Origin: Cephalotrichum gorgonifer
Taxonomy: Eukaryota; Ascomycota; Sordariomycetes; Microascales; Microascaceae
Direction: 5' to 3'
Assembly: GCA_900312665.1 (NCBI GenBank)
Contig: ONZQ02000019.1
Coordinates: 186,001-250,000 of the forward strand
Length of the DNA stretch: 64,000 nt
The notes under the pieces were generated by a model that was given only the letters and a program-made list of their open reading frames with translations, made no database searches and was not told where the DNA came from. Each line of letters begins with the position of its first letter. The first letter of the stretch is position 1. Positions 1 through 11,737 of this stretch are shown here, one piece after another. A program made the position numbers and the translations under genes.

Positions 1-650
1 GTCGTCTTCTGGTTCATGAACTGCGATCGGTAATCCAGTTGGTACCGTACCTGAGTATCACCATTGAGGAAGGCCCCGGCTCGGGGCTCATGGATCGTCC
101 GGGTATAGTCGTCCATGACCGAGTACCTTATCGCTTGGCGAACAATAATCTCGTAGATCTCATTGCTTCCTGGACAGTCACTCTCCCGAGCCTCCTCAGC
201 GACCTCAACACACGGTACCAAGTTTAACTCGCGGTACAGGTTGACAGAACCTGCTGTAGCACAGGCCCTCGCGACAGCCCAGGTGATCAGAGGGAACTCG
301 CGGCAGTACTTCGCCCAGAGATCCCGGTACGTCTGCTCCGGTGCGGTATCCGGATGCCAGATACAATAAGGAACCTCGTCAGTAGCGTTGATAGAGGGCA
401 CTGCTCCGCTCATGATGCTACGTGCGTTGAGGGCACGGGTGAGCTCGGGGTAGTTGGCGACAAGCGACCTCAGCGGCTCAGCGAAGCCAGTATCGTGATA
501 GCGTATGCCCCGGATCACGCATGCCCGCGCGACGGGACGACCCAGAGCGGTAGGGAGAGCTTTGCCGTCGAGTGCGTCCTTCAATTCCTGGTAATTGAAG
601 TCATACGCCGTAAGGCGAGCCTCCAGGTCTGCGATACTGGCCGTAGCCAT
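1..650 (-). CDS. Hypothetical protein, partial (C-terminus off the left edge)
   Basis: An uninterrupted minus-strand frame runs from an ATG at 650 to the edge of the window with no stop, giving about 216 residues. The start sits in a good context (gccATGg). The protein begins MATASIADLEARLTAYDF and later reads VPYCIWHPDTAPEQTYRDLW. The composition is mixed and soluble, with no signal peptide or membrane segment, and the codons look used rather than random. I do not recognise the family. Upstream (651 onward) is gene-poor. The gene is incomplete here, so length and C-terminal domains are unknown. I am fairly sure it is coding because a 216-codon frame without stops reads like a normal protein. 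Confidence 0.65.
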   Translation of the reverse strand, partial: MATASIADLEARLTAYDFNYQELKDALDGKALPTALGRPVARACVIRGIRYHDTGFAEPLRSLVANYPELTRALNARSIMSGAVPSINATDEVPYCIWHPDTAPEQTYRDLWAKYCREFPLITWAVARACATAGSVNLYRELNLVPCVEVAEEARESDCPGSNEIYEIIVRQAIRYSVMDDYTRTIHEPRAGAFLNGDTQVRYQLDYRSQFMNQKT

Positions 651-1253
651 GGCTGCTGTCGGAGCTAAATGCTGATCGGAGTGAGGCAAGCAAAAACAAT
701 ATTGCAGCTTAGAGATGAGATATCTATGTAGCCGGGAAGGTATGCAGTTTAGTCTTCAAGGGCATACTTGGGTTTATATGAAAATATACAGAAGTGAGTT
801 GGTGAGTTATGTGCGTCTTGAGTGGGATGGGACGGGATGCGACCTTGCCCGGTAAACCATATTGGAGTAGATGCATATCTGGCTCGTAGTATTACGTGCC
901 TTTCAAGTTATCTAAAATACAATTACAGACGTCTGGTCTGCCTTTAGGACGGGGCGGGACGACACCCGAACAATGGCCAGCCGCTATCACATCTAATTAG
1001 CCAGTATAAATAGTATTGCCATTCTGATATGATGCTTTCCTTCACACATGGTATATTCTATCTCTACTTAAATCTCAGTATCCATTATCCTAGTAGCCTA
1101 ATTCACCCATAGAAGCGGGATGAGATGGGTGCGGATATCGAGGGGTCGAAGGAGAAAGTCCTAATACTAATATTCTAATGCATGTGCTCTTCTTATTCTC
1201 TCCCTTGGCGGTATGGTGGGTGCTACGGGGCGGGCATCCTGCTGGCGCGCATG

Positions 1254-1622
1254 TTATTCGCCATCGAGGTCGGCTGCAGCGCGGCCCTGGGGCGTGTACG
1301 AGATGGCGGAGAACCCCGATTCCATCCCGATGGCTATAACCGGTATGTTTTTCGGCGTCGCGGGGCTGAGGACGCCGAGGAGGTACGGGGAGATGTCGGC
1401 GGGGAGGTTCAGGATGTAGGGGGCGTCGGGGCGTATGGGGGAGATGTGGAAGAAGGTGGATCCGCAGCTGCGGAGGAGACTGAGCAATAAGTGCTCAGTA
1501 TAGGTGCTGAATGAACGTGCTCTTCTTCTAAATCCACGGAAGGAGAAGCAAGATTCCCCGCATTGCCTCGGGTGCGCTGCGGAACTATGTATACCCCTTT
1601 GTGTCGGATGGGTTTGATGCAT
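1254..1622 (-). pseudogene. Unrecognised coding-like fragment
   Basis: A minus-strand frame ends at a stop at 1254. Its last 60 or so codons (about 1255-1440) end mostly in C or G and include the stretch APYILNLPADISPYLLGVL, which looks like real protein, whereas the upstream part of the frame does not. A possible 3' splice site (ctcctccgcag) stands before the good part, so this may be a terminal exon or the remnant of a gene. I cannot name the family and could not find a credible upstream exon. It could also be a chance GC-rich island. Confidence 0.25.
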
Positions 1623-3894
1623 ACATGATTAGACCAGGGTGCTTGACATTAATGTCATCTCTGGTACTTTACGGCTAGCTGTGCGAAAGACGATAAGTAA
1701 TCAAGAAAGAGGCGGGGTAGAGGCGAGCTGAAATCACTTGTTGGGGTCGAGGCTGCAGAACTGGCCACCCAGTATTAACGCATCCACAGCCAATCATTCC
1801 CACAACTTATACCATTCTGCAGGTTTGCGATGGAGACGTAGCCTCTGATATAAAATTGGCGACCCAGAGCTGGAAGACCGGCAAGTCGCGTCCAGCCCCG
1901 TTTATTCACTTGCACCGAAGGAACCGATCACCCGTTGCTAGCGTTTCGGGTCACCGATTATTAGCTATTCCTTGCTATTACACCGTTGCTACTTTACTCA
2001 ACCCCATCCGGTCTAACATGGCTTTATGGTTCGTACATGACTCTGGGAGTCTAGCGTGTGGATTCATGAGTGACATATTGGCACAGGGTAACACTAACCC
2101 TCTATGTAGATCTAGATATATATGTATCTTAGATTACTTGATCTACGATTTCAGCCAGCTCTTAACCGCCCGGATGGCATCCGGGTCCTGCTAGACTTCG
2201 TGTAACCCCACGATATTAACCCTGCATATGGTTTTCGTTGGTATCGCTAACGTACCTGCTCCAGTTGTGGCGCGGTATGATATACTCGTGGAGTACCCAA
2301 GATCACGAGTCGGTCTATCGTCCGACCTACACTCATACCAGATGGCCTGATCGACCTCACTACCGGCATATACGTGGTGTGGTGCCGCCCAACACGTTCC
2401 TTGGCAGCACTCACTTCCTCGGCAATGCGAACCAAAACGACTGGAACTTCGTCGTTCGATCTTGAATACGACCGACGACAGAAATTCAATGCACTTGTTG
2501 CCTATTAAACTTGGTCGCATTACCGGAAGAAGGACTCCAAGGCAACTTCCTTTCCGAAATGCTGTCGACCATAGTTTAGTCCGTGCCAAGCCATTTGTCG
2601 TTCTTCTGATTTTCTGTGGGGAGCTCTTGGACGCTAATTAACAGGTACATGTCGCCCTTGTCTTAATTATAATCCGGCTCCATGGCGCCTATCGATAAGG
2701 ATAAGTCGAAACTAGTCTGGGTCTCTCCAGGACCACGCCGAAACAACGGCGTCATAACTCTATCGGGGTATTGTTGCCGACGAAGGACTGACCCGCACTA
2801 GGTGCATGTGGAGACAGCGGGGATCCTGGGAGACATAGCGGTCTGGTCATGATACAGCATGGGACCCATCCAACGAGGATCATTGGCCAAGAAAGCACGC
2901 GTACCACACGTGGGGCGAAAATGTGGTGAATATGGCGGCCCTGTTTATGTTAACAACGGGATTGGATCCAACTCAACCATATGGGTGGCTGACTGAATTG
3001 AGGTGTGGATAGAGGGGAATGTCCGACAGGTATATAAAGTGCCTGTCTGATTGGCCCTTTCAAAGACCATTGCTGGGTTGAGTGAAGTGGAAGTCACACG
3101 GCTTTGAATATGACGACAAATGGCAGTTGGATGGCGCCAATATACAAGTACTCATACAGCTTCGGTCCAAACGGGTTGTGGGGGGAATATCCAATATGGA
3201 CCTAGTTGCGGGGGGTGTATGAGGGGCAGCAAAGGCGGGTGTTTTTTCGGGTAGACCATCCTTGCCTCAGAATCAGGTGTTCCATCGCGGAAGCCCATGC
3301 TCCTCTCAGAGCCAGCAATCCAAGTACGAGTAGATTCTTACGTACGGGTATGGCATCAATAGGTCGCCGCCTATCAGACTCGGATCCTACATGTAGGCAT
3401 GGCCATCTAGGCGATATCTCGGCATTTAGCACCTGCTTTTGATGGCTGGACCCACTCTCTAGCTTCGCCTCCGCTGGGAGTGGTGCCAACTTGGGCTAGT
3501 GTGGATGACGGCACTTTCCCCACTTTGCCCGAGACAAAGTAGCATGGCAAGGGTCTATTAACAGCTCCATGTCGGGGGACAGCGCGGAGGAATGGGCGCA
3601 GAGAAGGGACAGCGTGAAAGGAAGAGGGGAGGAGTACCTACCTCCCCGGCCCACTTTACAGGTACAATGTCATCGTACCACGCGTTCCACGGCCAAGCGA
3701 GCCAAACTACCCCGCTTTGTGCCCCGCTTTATGCTCGACCACGGTGCCCCGCTTCCAAATAGCTGCCAGTTTGGGAAAGAGCTACATCGGTGGACCGTGA
3801 CTTCGCGACCCCTCCGCGACTCGCTCTTTCCTCCCACATCTGATATCGGCCAGTGCCAGCTCAAGCATTTGTCATGCCGCGTTTCACACCACCC

Positions 3895-3915
3895 GCATGC
3901 GGCATGCGGCATGCG
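3895..3915. repeat. Three head-to-tail copies of GCATGCG
   Basis: The 7-mer GCATGCG occurs three times in a row at 3895-3901, 3902-3908 and 3909-3915. Each copy contains the palindrome GCATGC. The array ends about 164 bp before the katG start codon, so it could be a protein-binding site in that promoter, but it may equally be a slippage product. Confidence 0.6.
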
Positions 3916-4078
3916 TATATCGGGGACGCGGAATCATTGACCCCTCTCCTTCCCCCCATTTCTCCCTCCTCTCCCTACTTTTTTTGAGTTCTCTCTCTCC
4001 CCAGTTTCATCTCCACCCAAGATATTACATTGACCTGAACTCAATTCCATCTAGAAAATCAGAAACGAAACCGGCACA

Positions 4079-6609
4079 ATGACGGCAGGCAAGTGTCCAG
4101 TACTGCGCGAGCAGAACGTCGGCGGTGGCGGCACCAAGAACCGCGACTGGTGGCCGAGCTCGGTGAACCTGGGCATCCTCCGCCAGCACACCAGCGTCAC
4201 CAACCCCCTCGGCCCCGACTTCGACTATGCCGCCGCGTTCAAGGGCCTCGACTACGAGGGCCTGAAGAAGGACCTCACCGCCCTCATGACCGACTCCCAG
4301 GACTGGTGGCCTGCGGACTTTGGACACTATGGTGGTCTCTTCATCCGACTGGCGTGGCACTCCGCCGGCACTTACCGCGTCACCGATGGCCGCGGTGGCG
4401 GTGGTCAGGTGAGATCCCCTCCACGCGATTTGCCCCTCCCCCTCAGGAAACTCGCCCGCCACATAGTTGCGACTTCAGCGACCCATTGCTGACATACTTC
4501 ATTCCTCAACCACAGGGACAGCAGCGTTTCGCCCCTCTCAACAGGTAAGCACCACTGAACCCCGCTCACCTCCCCCCCTGCCCTTTCCGCCTCGCTAACC
4601 CCTCCTAAAGCTGGCCCGACAATGTTTCCCTCGACAAGGGCCGCCGCCTCCTGTGGCCCATTAAGCAGAAGTATGGCGACAGCATCTCCTGGGCCGATCT
4701 GTTCATCCTATCCGGTAATGTTGCCCTGGAGTCCATGGGCTTCAAGACCATCGGCTTCGCCGGCGGCCGCGCCGACACCTGGGAGGCCGACGAGTCGGTT
4801 TACTGGGGTTCTGAGACCACCTGGCTTGCCAATGAGGATCGGTACAACAAGAGCAAGGACATCAAGACGCGCGAGCTGGAGACCCCGCTTGGTGCCACGC
4901 ACCACGGTCTCATCTACGTGAACCCCGAGGGTCCGGATGGTATCCCCGACCCCGTTGCTGCGGCCCGGGACATTAAGACCACCTTTGGCCGCATGGCTAT
5001 GAACGTATGTCCCTCACTATCACCCCCTCTAATACCTGTACTGACCAGCCCCAGGATGAGGAGACGGTGGCTCTCATTGCCGGTGGCCACAGCTTCGGCA
5101 AGACACACGGCGCCGCCCCCGCCACCCACGTCGGCCCGGACCCGGCAGCCGCTGGAATCGAGCTGCAGGGTCTCGGGTGGGCCAACAGCTATGGCTCCGG
5201 TAAGGGAGGCGATATCATCGGCAGTGGTCTTGAGGTCACCTGGACCAGCACGCCGGCCAAGTGGAGCAACAACTTCTTTGAGTACCTCTTCAAGGTGAGT
5301 GAAGCCCCTTCTCCTGCCTTTTACAATTTCCACTCCAATTGGCTTCCTACCTTCCGCTCTTGCGATTGCCTCTTCTTCATTTCGGGAATTAGCATCACTA
5401 ACAAAAAAACAGTTCGAATGGGAGCTCGAGAAGTCCCCCGCCGGCGCCAACCAGTGGGTTGCCAAGAACGCCGAGCCCATCATCCCCGACGCCTTCGACC
5501 CCTCCAAGAAGCACCTCCCCAAGATGCTGACCACCGACCTCGCCCTCCGCTTCGACCCAGACTACGAGAAGATCTCGCGCCGCTTCCTCGAGAACCCAGA
5601 CTACTTTGCCGAGGTATTCGCCAAGGCGTGGTTCAAGCTTACCCACCGTGACCTGGGTCCCCGCTCGCGCTACCTGGGCCCTGAGGTCCCCGCTGAGGAG
5701 TTCACCTGGCAAGACCCTGTTCCCGCTGTCTCCCACCCGCTCGTCAACGCCCAGGACGTCGAGAGCATCAAGCAGGCGGTCCTTAGCGCCGACATCCCCC
5801 CGTCCGCCCTCATCACCACTGCCTGGGCCTCCGCCTCGACTTTCCGTGGCGGCGACAAGCGCGGTGGCGCCAACGGCGCCCGCATCCGCCTCTCCCCCCA
5901 GAAGGACTGGACTGTCAACAACCCCCAGCAGCTCGCCGTGGTCCTTAGCGCCCTAGAGGCCATCCAGGCCCAGTTCAACGCTCAGGGCGGCAAGTACATC
6001 TCCCTTGCCGATCTCATCGTCCTCGCTGGTTCCGCCGCCGTCGAGCAGGCCGCCAAGAACGCGGGCCACGACATCACCGTCCCCTTCACCCCCGGCCGCA
6101 CGGACGCCACGCAGGAGCAGACCGACGTGGAGTCCGTCGGCTACCTGGAGCCCGCCACCGACGGCTTCAGGAACTACGGCAAGTCGACGTCGCGGGTGCC
6201 TCTCGAGCACTTCCTCATCGACCGCGCCCAGCTCCTCACCCTCTCTGCTCCCGAGCTCACCGCTCTCGTTGGTGGCCTGCGCGTCCTGGGCGCCAACTAT
6301 GACGGCTCTGCCCACGGCGTGTTCACCAGCCGCCCTGGCGCGCTGACGAACGACTTCTTCCTCAATCTCCTGGACATCAACACCGTCTGGAAGGCGAGTG
6401 CCTCCGACAGCGACATCCTCGAGGGCACCGATCGCAAGACCGGCGCGCCGAAGTGGACCGCGACGCGCTTCGATCTCGTCTTCGGCTCGCACGCGGAGCT
6501 GCGTGCTATCGCCGAGGTGTACGGCAGTGCCGGTGGGGACGCGAAGCTGGCCAAGGACTTCGCTGCCGCGTGGACCAAGGTCATGAACCTTGACAGGTTT
6601 GACCTGTAA
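4079..6609 (+). CDS. katG: Catalase-peroxidase, five exons
   Basis: This bifunctional heme enzyme breaks down hydrogen peroxide as a catalase and also oxidises donors as a peroxidase. Exons are 4079-4408, 4516-4544 (29 nt), 4611-5004, 5055-5294 and 5413-6609; all joins keep frame and give 729 residues, normal for the family. Distal-pocket residues R90, W93 and H94 lie in RLAWHSAGTYR, and the proximal heme ligand H263 lies in GGHSFGKTHG. The Met-Tyr-Trp adduct needed for catalase activity is complete: W93, Y222 (in LIYVNPEG) and M248. The C-terminal peroxidase-like domain is full length. There is no signal peptide, so it should be the intracellular form. It converges on the HAD gene 365 bp downstream. 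The promoter carries a GCATGCG triplet repeat and a long pyrimidine tract. Confidence 0.97.
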
Positions 6610-6974
6610 GGGGCTTATGATAGATGCCATGGGTTGGGGGGGTTTAAGTGCGGTTGTAACGAAACAATTGACTCGCGCACAGGAAGTGCTGATCAGTATG
6701 GTCAATCGAGTAGATAGTTAATGTCAAGCCTTCATGAAAGCTACTCTATGCGTTGCAAGGCTCTCTGCGCTGTGGTGCCAACGATAAAGTTCGGAGCTAC
6801 CCGTTTGGAAGCATCACTGTTGGTGGCCAATATGGATCTCCTGATCGTCATCTCCACTTGGCATCGAGACCCTGAGTTGACTAGCCGACATGATACGTCA
6901 TTAGATAATTACTAGCGTGTTTTAGTCGAGTAGATACGATTCGTCCTGGACTGTAAGTATCTAATCACTAGTGC
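6610..6974. other. Convergent intergenic region
   Basis: This 365 bp lies between the stop codons of katG (+) and the HAD hydrolase (-) and should hold both 3' ends. I see no gene or strong terminator-like structure in it. Confidence 0.5.
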
Positions 6975-7706
6975 CTAGCTCGTGCTGCTCCTCACCTCCT
7001 CCTCCACAGCATCAGCCATGTCTCCCAGCGTGTCAAACTTCCAATCATACACCTCATCATCCTGGTTCCCCATAACTGCACCGGCCCTCACAATCCAACT
7101 TGACCTAATCCCCACCTTGCTCGCCGGGTGGTGGTCGTGAAACTGGCTCTGCGCCGTCTGCACCACCTCCCCCTTTTCAGCCCCAAACGCATCCTTGACC
7201 GCACTTAGCATATATTCGAAATTGCGCAGATCGGGCTTATAGCTCCCGATATCCTCAGCCGTAATAATAAGGTCGAAGTCCAGCCCCTCCAGCGACCCCG
7301 CGTTCGTCCTCGCGAAAGAAGCCCGGTCGACGTTCGACAGGATGACGAGCTTATAGTGCTTCCCCAGCCTGCGCAGCGCGTCGACCGAGTCTGGGAAGGC
7401 GGGCCACTCGCCGATCGAGGCGCCGAAGGCGGCGCTCTCGGCGGACGTCGGGGCCGCGAGGTTGAGTTTAGAGGCGACCTGGGGGTGGATCGTTTCCAGG
7501 AGCTTGTCGTAGGGCAGGCCCGGCGTCTTCGCCTGCTGAGCGGCTTCGCACTCATGGTAGACGTCCAGTAGTTGCTTTCTGGAGAACGTTGGCGCACCGT
7601 TCGCGCTGAGGAGGGGTTGGAGGGCGTCGAGGACGCCGGTCTCCCAGTCTATGATCGTGCCGAAGCAGTCGAAGACTAAGACGCTGTGATCTGTGATCTT
7701 TGCCAT
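6975..7706 (-). CDS. HAD-superfamily hydrolase, haloacid-dehalogenase type II-like
   Basis: A single-exon frame of 243 residues with the HAD core. Motif I is VFDCFGT with the nucleophile D13; motif II is the Ser in LSNVD; motif III is the Lys in IGSYKPD. The acidic motif IV region reads SQFHDHHPASKVGI, where type II dehalogenases usually have an Asp-containing HPWD-like stretch, so the metal or leaving-group chemistry may differ. Length and the cap region between motifs I and II fit 2-haloacid dehalogenase-like proteins, which in fungi are mostly of unknown substrate. There is no targeting signal, so it is probably cytosolic. Its upstream region carries a three-unit 20-bp repeat at 7871-7930. 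Confidence 0.88.
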   Translation of the reverse strand: MAKITDHSVLVFDCFGTIIDWETGVLDALQPLLSANGAPTFSRKQLLDVYHECEAAQQAKTPGLPYDKLLETIHPQVASKLNLAAPTSAESAAFGASIGEWPAFPDSVDALRRLGKHYKLVILSNVDRASFARTNAGSLEGLDFDLIITAEDIGSYKPDLRNFEYMLSAVKDAFGAEKGEVVQTAQSQFHDHHPASKVGIRSSWIVRAGAVMGNQDDEVYDWKFDTLGDMADAVEEEVRSSTS

Positions 7707-9773
7707 TTTCTTATAGGTGAAGAGTTTGAGGAAGGGATATTAGTTATTTGCCGCTGTGCGTGAGCTAGTAGAAGGATTGACAGCTTGCTATTGTTTTCCC
7801 AGAGACCATGACCCCAGAATGGGTGGCAGGTTCAGGGTTCATCTAGTGATATGATCCAAGAGAGGATATGCAACTCAAGGGCGCACATGATACCTCAAGG
7901 GCGGAGATGCTGGCGAAAGGGCGCAGATAGCAGTTTCTATGACGTAATCTTAACCATTCCCCACAGCCGGCAGATAGCGGCCAAGAGGGCAAAGCTTCCA
8001 GGTTCGTGATACGGTGTTCCGGGTGGGACCGGCCGCTCAATACCGAATCGATGCCGGGTTGGTTGCCGATTTCCTCTTCCGACCGCCCATCGGTGTCCCC
8101 TAGCTTGGTCGTCTAAAGTACATAGAATACACGCCCCTACGTTGAGACAAATGATAATTAGGTCAAAGACATCACCCAATGTGGGGCTGTGTGACCCCCG
8201 CATACCTCCTCTCTATCATAGATATAAACGTCACTAGAAACCATATAGCGTGAAAATGTCTCTTCTGGGTTGATCATACTGGGCTTCTTTCGCCTCACTC
8301 CGGAATAGTCCGCTATCAAACTTCTGCTCTTGCCAGACCATCGGGTATGTCGCTGTTGGGCTGTAAGCACTAAGAGCTGACCAGACAGTTTAGAGCCAAT
8401 GAGCGATCACCCAGATTACAACACGCTACGGTGCACGTGGTTAGTGTTTTCCATGTGGCTCTGCCTTTGTGGGGTATCTAACCTAATTCTGATTCAATGC
8501 ACTCCCCATGTCTGGCAGAAGAGCTCAGCACGCCCCCACGACGCGCCAGGCTTCCTCCTTGATGCCTAGCACGACCGGCACTATTTTCGCTCCTTGAAGC
8601 TCTTTTCGGGCACTATCCAACGACGTTAAATAGGACTATATAGTTGTGCGCATATTTGCCGCCCATGTGGCTATTGGTAGTAATCATTCGACCGTTATTA
8701 ACGACAATATAACCCCCCTACTTCTCAGCCCTCACGGGGCCAGACTCCGGCCAAAGCCTCCACTAATACCCTGATCCAATTCGAGAATGCTCCCCTGACA
8801 GTGAGATCGGGTCGTGCGGATTGAGACACGGGCTGAATAGACAGGTAGGATGCATTGACAGCATGGCAGAGGGGCTGTGTTGCTTCCATGCGAATGGGGA
8901 CCAAAAAAAGTATCGTTAGCATTACAACCGGCCGCACGGATGTAAGCAGCTTACCGTTTTATACATCTTGGCCCTGAAATTTGGGCTGAATGTAAGCGTC
9001 ATGTAGTTTATACATGTTATTCTCAAAATATCCGTAATATTACTCTATAGACGCACTCGATCCATTGAATATACTTCAGAGTATTAAAGCGCCGTTTCCA
9101 AGACGGCGAGGGCAGCCGATATGGACCTTTATTGAGCTTACAGGGTATTTCTTCCTCGCCCCTAACGCATACTGTTTCATAGACGAAGGCATCAAGGCGC
9201 CAGTGTTTATAATAGGCGTAATGACCCGAAGTACTATGGACGTTGGCAACGACAGAAACGGCAGGTGCGGCGACGCCGTCGACAAATCTGTCAGACACCT
9301 GGGCTCCGTGGCCAATAATGATTGCGAAAAACCCCACTCCTAAGGTACGCTAGTCCGAGATAGGGGGTAATATACGAGGAGTTGTAGTATTGGCTCGCTG
9401 CTGATGCTAGATGAGTGCTCATTTACCACCCGCCAGTTGGTGCAACGGAGCATGAGTACACACATCTGCCAAGGAGCCCCTTCCATAGGCCGTTCGATTT
9501 CCAAGCCATTGGGGCGGTAAGAGTGCTTGCGCCTGTGATATCAGTCGTATTACGTGAGATCCAGGTACCTAAAGGGAGTTGAATGGTGCGCAGATAAGCG
9601 CAGTGCGTCACGGAGCATGTGGTGTAAAGTGGAACAGATATTTCCTTTTTATAAGACAACCGTTTCCTATCTGGTGACTCCGTACACATCTCGCCTTCCC
9701 CCCCCTTCCCATATTTCCCCTCTAGTGGGCATTCTATCCCACGCGCTGCGGTCCTCCAGCAGAGAGTTATACC
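7707..9773. other. Divergent intergenic region between HAD hydrolase and P450
   Basis: About 2 kb that must hold the promoters of both flanking genes. Short open frames here lack protein-like composition. The only structure I see is the 20-bp tandem repeat at 7871-7930. A pyrimidine-rich tract at about 9690-9725 precedes the P450 start codon. Confidence 0.45.
7871..7930. repeat. Degenerate tandem repeat, 3 x 20 bp
   Basis: Three units of exactly 20 bp start at 7871, 7891 and 7911. All share a core like CAAGGGCG followed by a purine-rich ...AGATG-like tail (the third unit has GAAAGGGCG). The array is 165-225 bp upstream of the HAD hydrolase start codon. Confidence 0.55.
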
Positions 9774-11737
9774 ATGTCATCTTTGCTACAGGACCTAACC
9801 TCCGTCCTCGCCGTGGCTGGCACCGGGGCTGCCGTACTATACGCCGTATACAAGTCCCTCCTCTCGACTCCCATCCCCGGTATCCCGTACAACAAAGAAT
9901 CAGCGAACCACATCCTCGGAGACATCCCGAATATCATCGCCGTTAGCAAAGCCGGCGGCCGAAAGAAACTCTGGTGCGCGGACCTGACGAGGGAGCATAA
10001 TGCCCCACTCGTGCAGTTCTTCTTCGGCATGGGGAAGAAGCCCGCAGTCGTGATAGCGGACTATCGTGAGGCCCGCGATATCCTGCTTCGGCGCAACAAG
10101 GAGATTATCCGCGGCAGCTTGAACTGCGATAGCTGGTTCGGGGTACTTCCGGGTCAGTTCATCGCCATGGAGGACAGTCACCCACAGTTCAAGAGCGCTA
10201 GGGCTCTTGTAAAAGACCTGATTACGCCAACATTCCTGCACAATGTTAGTATCCTCAGCTGCTGCGAAACTGGAGCGGGGGGAGGGAGCGAGTGTGTGAA
10301 GGAAGAGGTGTCGTAATGCGAGCTTGTACGGGGCTGACGGATAAAACTTTACACAGATATCTGCTCCTGCATCGTACGAAATGATCCTTGATCTCATTAG
10401 CCTGTGGGACTTGAAGGCCAAGATCGCGGCAGGCCGTCCGTTCGATGCGGATGGTGACATTAGCCACATGACATTCGACATTATGATGGCTACAGCGGTT
10501 GGGCTTCCCTCAGGCGACAGTACGACTGTGCAACAACGCCTGCGACTACAAGTAGCCAGTGAGTTGCCCAGAGGAGGCAAGGGAGACGACACGCCGATCG
10601 AATTTCCCAAGGCGCCGAACCCAGAACTCCTCAATAGCATATATGCCATAGAGAACGTCATCGGTACTGTGTCTGGGCTCCCGAGCGCGCGCTTATTCCA
10701 CTTCTTCAATAACAACTTCAATCCGAAGATGAAGAGGATTGAAAAGACCAAGAATGCTCTCCGTACGTACCCCTATATCCACCCCGTTTGCGAACGTTCG
10801 CCGCGATTGCATTAAGAGCCCCCCCAAATGCTAATGCGCCAAATGCCCTTCTCTGCCTACAGTGAAATTCTACACCGACCAAGCTATCCAACGAATCACC
10901 AGTAACCCAGCTCGTTTCAAGCCTTCTTGTGCCATGGACTACATCGTTTCTCGAGAGCTCCAGGCTGCGGAAACCGCCGGTACCAAGCCAGATTTGCACT
11001 CTTTAGTGGTCAGGGACGGACTTATGGGCTTTATCACTGGCGGCCAGGACTCGACACACAGCACTCTCTGCTTCACAGTCAAGCACCTCGGCCAACAGCC
11101 CGAGATCCAAAAGAAGCTACGCGACGCCCTCCAAACAGCATATTCTGATGCCTACCACCACCACCGAATGCCAACTGCAGAGGAAATCACAAAGACCCAG
11201 GTACCTTACCTGGACGCCTTTATCCAGGAGGTCCTCCGCTACACACCGCCAGCCATCAGGGTCTCACGCAAAGCTGCTGTTGATATGAATATCCTGGGAC
11301 ACTTCATCCCCAAGGGCACGGTTCTAATCTTCCTGATATACGGACCCACGTTCAACGGCAAGGGGTGGGAGGTTCCGGAGGAACTTCGGAGCGAGTCCTC
11401 GAGGAACCACCGCGAGGGCTTCGGCGACTGGTCAGACAGCGGGGACCCCGCCGAGGAGTTCCGGCCCGAGCGGTGGCTGAAGCCCAGCGAGAAGGAGGGC
11501 GGCGAGCCCGTCTATGATGGAATGGCGGGGCCGTTCATGTCGTTTAGCAGCGGGAAGAGGGGGTGCTGGGGCCAGAGGATCGCGTATCTTCAGCTGAAGC
11601 TTGTCATAACGCTCCTTGTGTGGAACTTTGAGTTTGGCCCGATTCCGGAGGCCATTGATGACTGGGAGATGCATGATGAGATTTTCGCCAGGCCGTGGAA
11701 AAACTTTGTCAGGATCAAGAGGGTGGGGAGTCTCTGA
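9774..11737 (+). CDS. Cytochrome P450 monooxygenase, three exons
   Basis: Exons are 9774-10244, 10357-10762 and 10863-11737, which join in frame to 583 residues. The N-terminus has a hydrophobic membrane anchor (about residues 8-28). The I-helix oxygen-binding site reads GFITGGQDST, the K-helix ExxR is in EVLRYTPP, the PERF-like motif is FRPERWL, and the heme loop FSSGKRGCWGQR carries the axial Cys, about C527. A charged insertion of about 25 residues before the PERF region (EELRSESSRNHREGFGDWSD) makes it slightly long. Substrate and CYP family cannot be told from the sequence. No polyketide, peptide or terpene synthase lies nearby, so a biosynthetic-cluster role is not supported within the window. 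It is probably ER-bound and dependent on P450 reductase. Confidence 0.93.

Larger units (their letters stand above)
651..4078. other. Gene-poor intergenic stretch
   Basis: About 3.4 kb between the partial left-edge gene and the catalase-peroxidase. Apart from the coding-like island at 1254-1622 and the short repeats just upstream of katG, I see no reading frame with convincing composition, no tRNA and no terminal inverted repeats. From about 3946 to 4020 there is a pyrimidine-rich tract that probably lies in the katG promoter or 5' leader. Confidence 0.5.
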
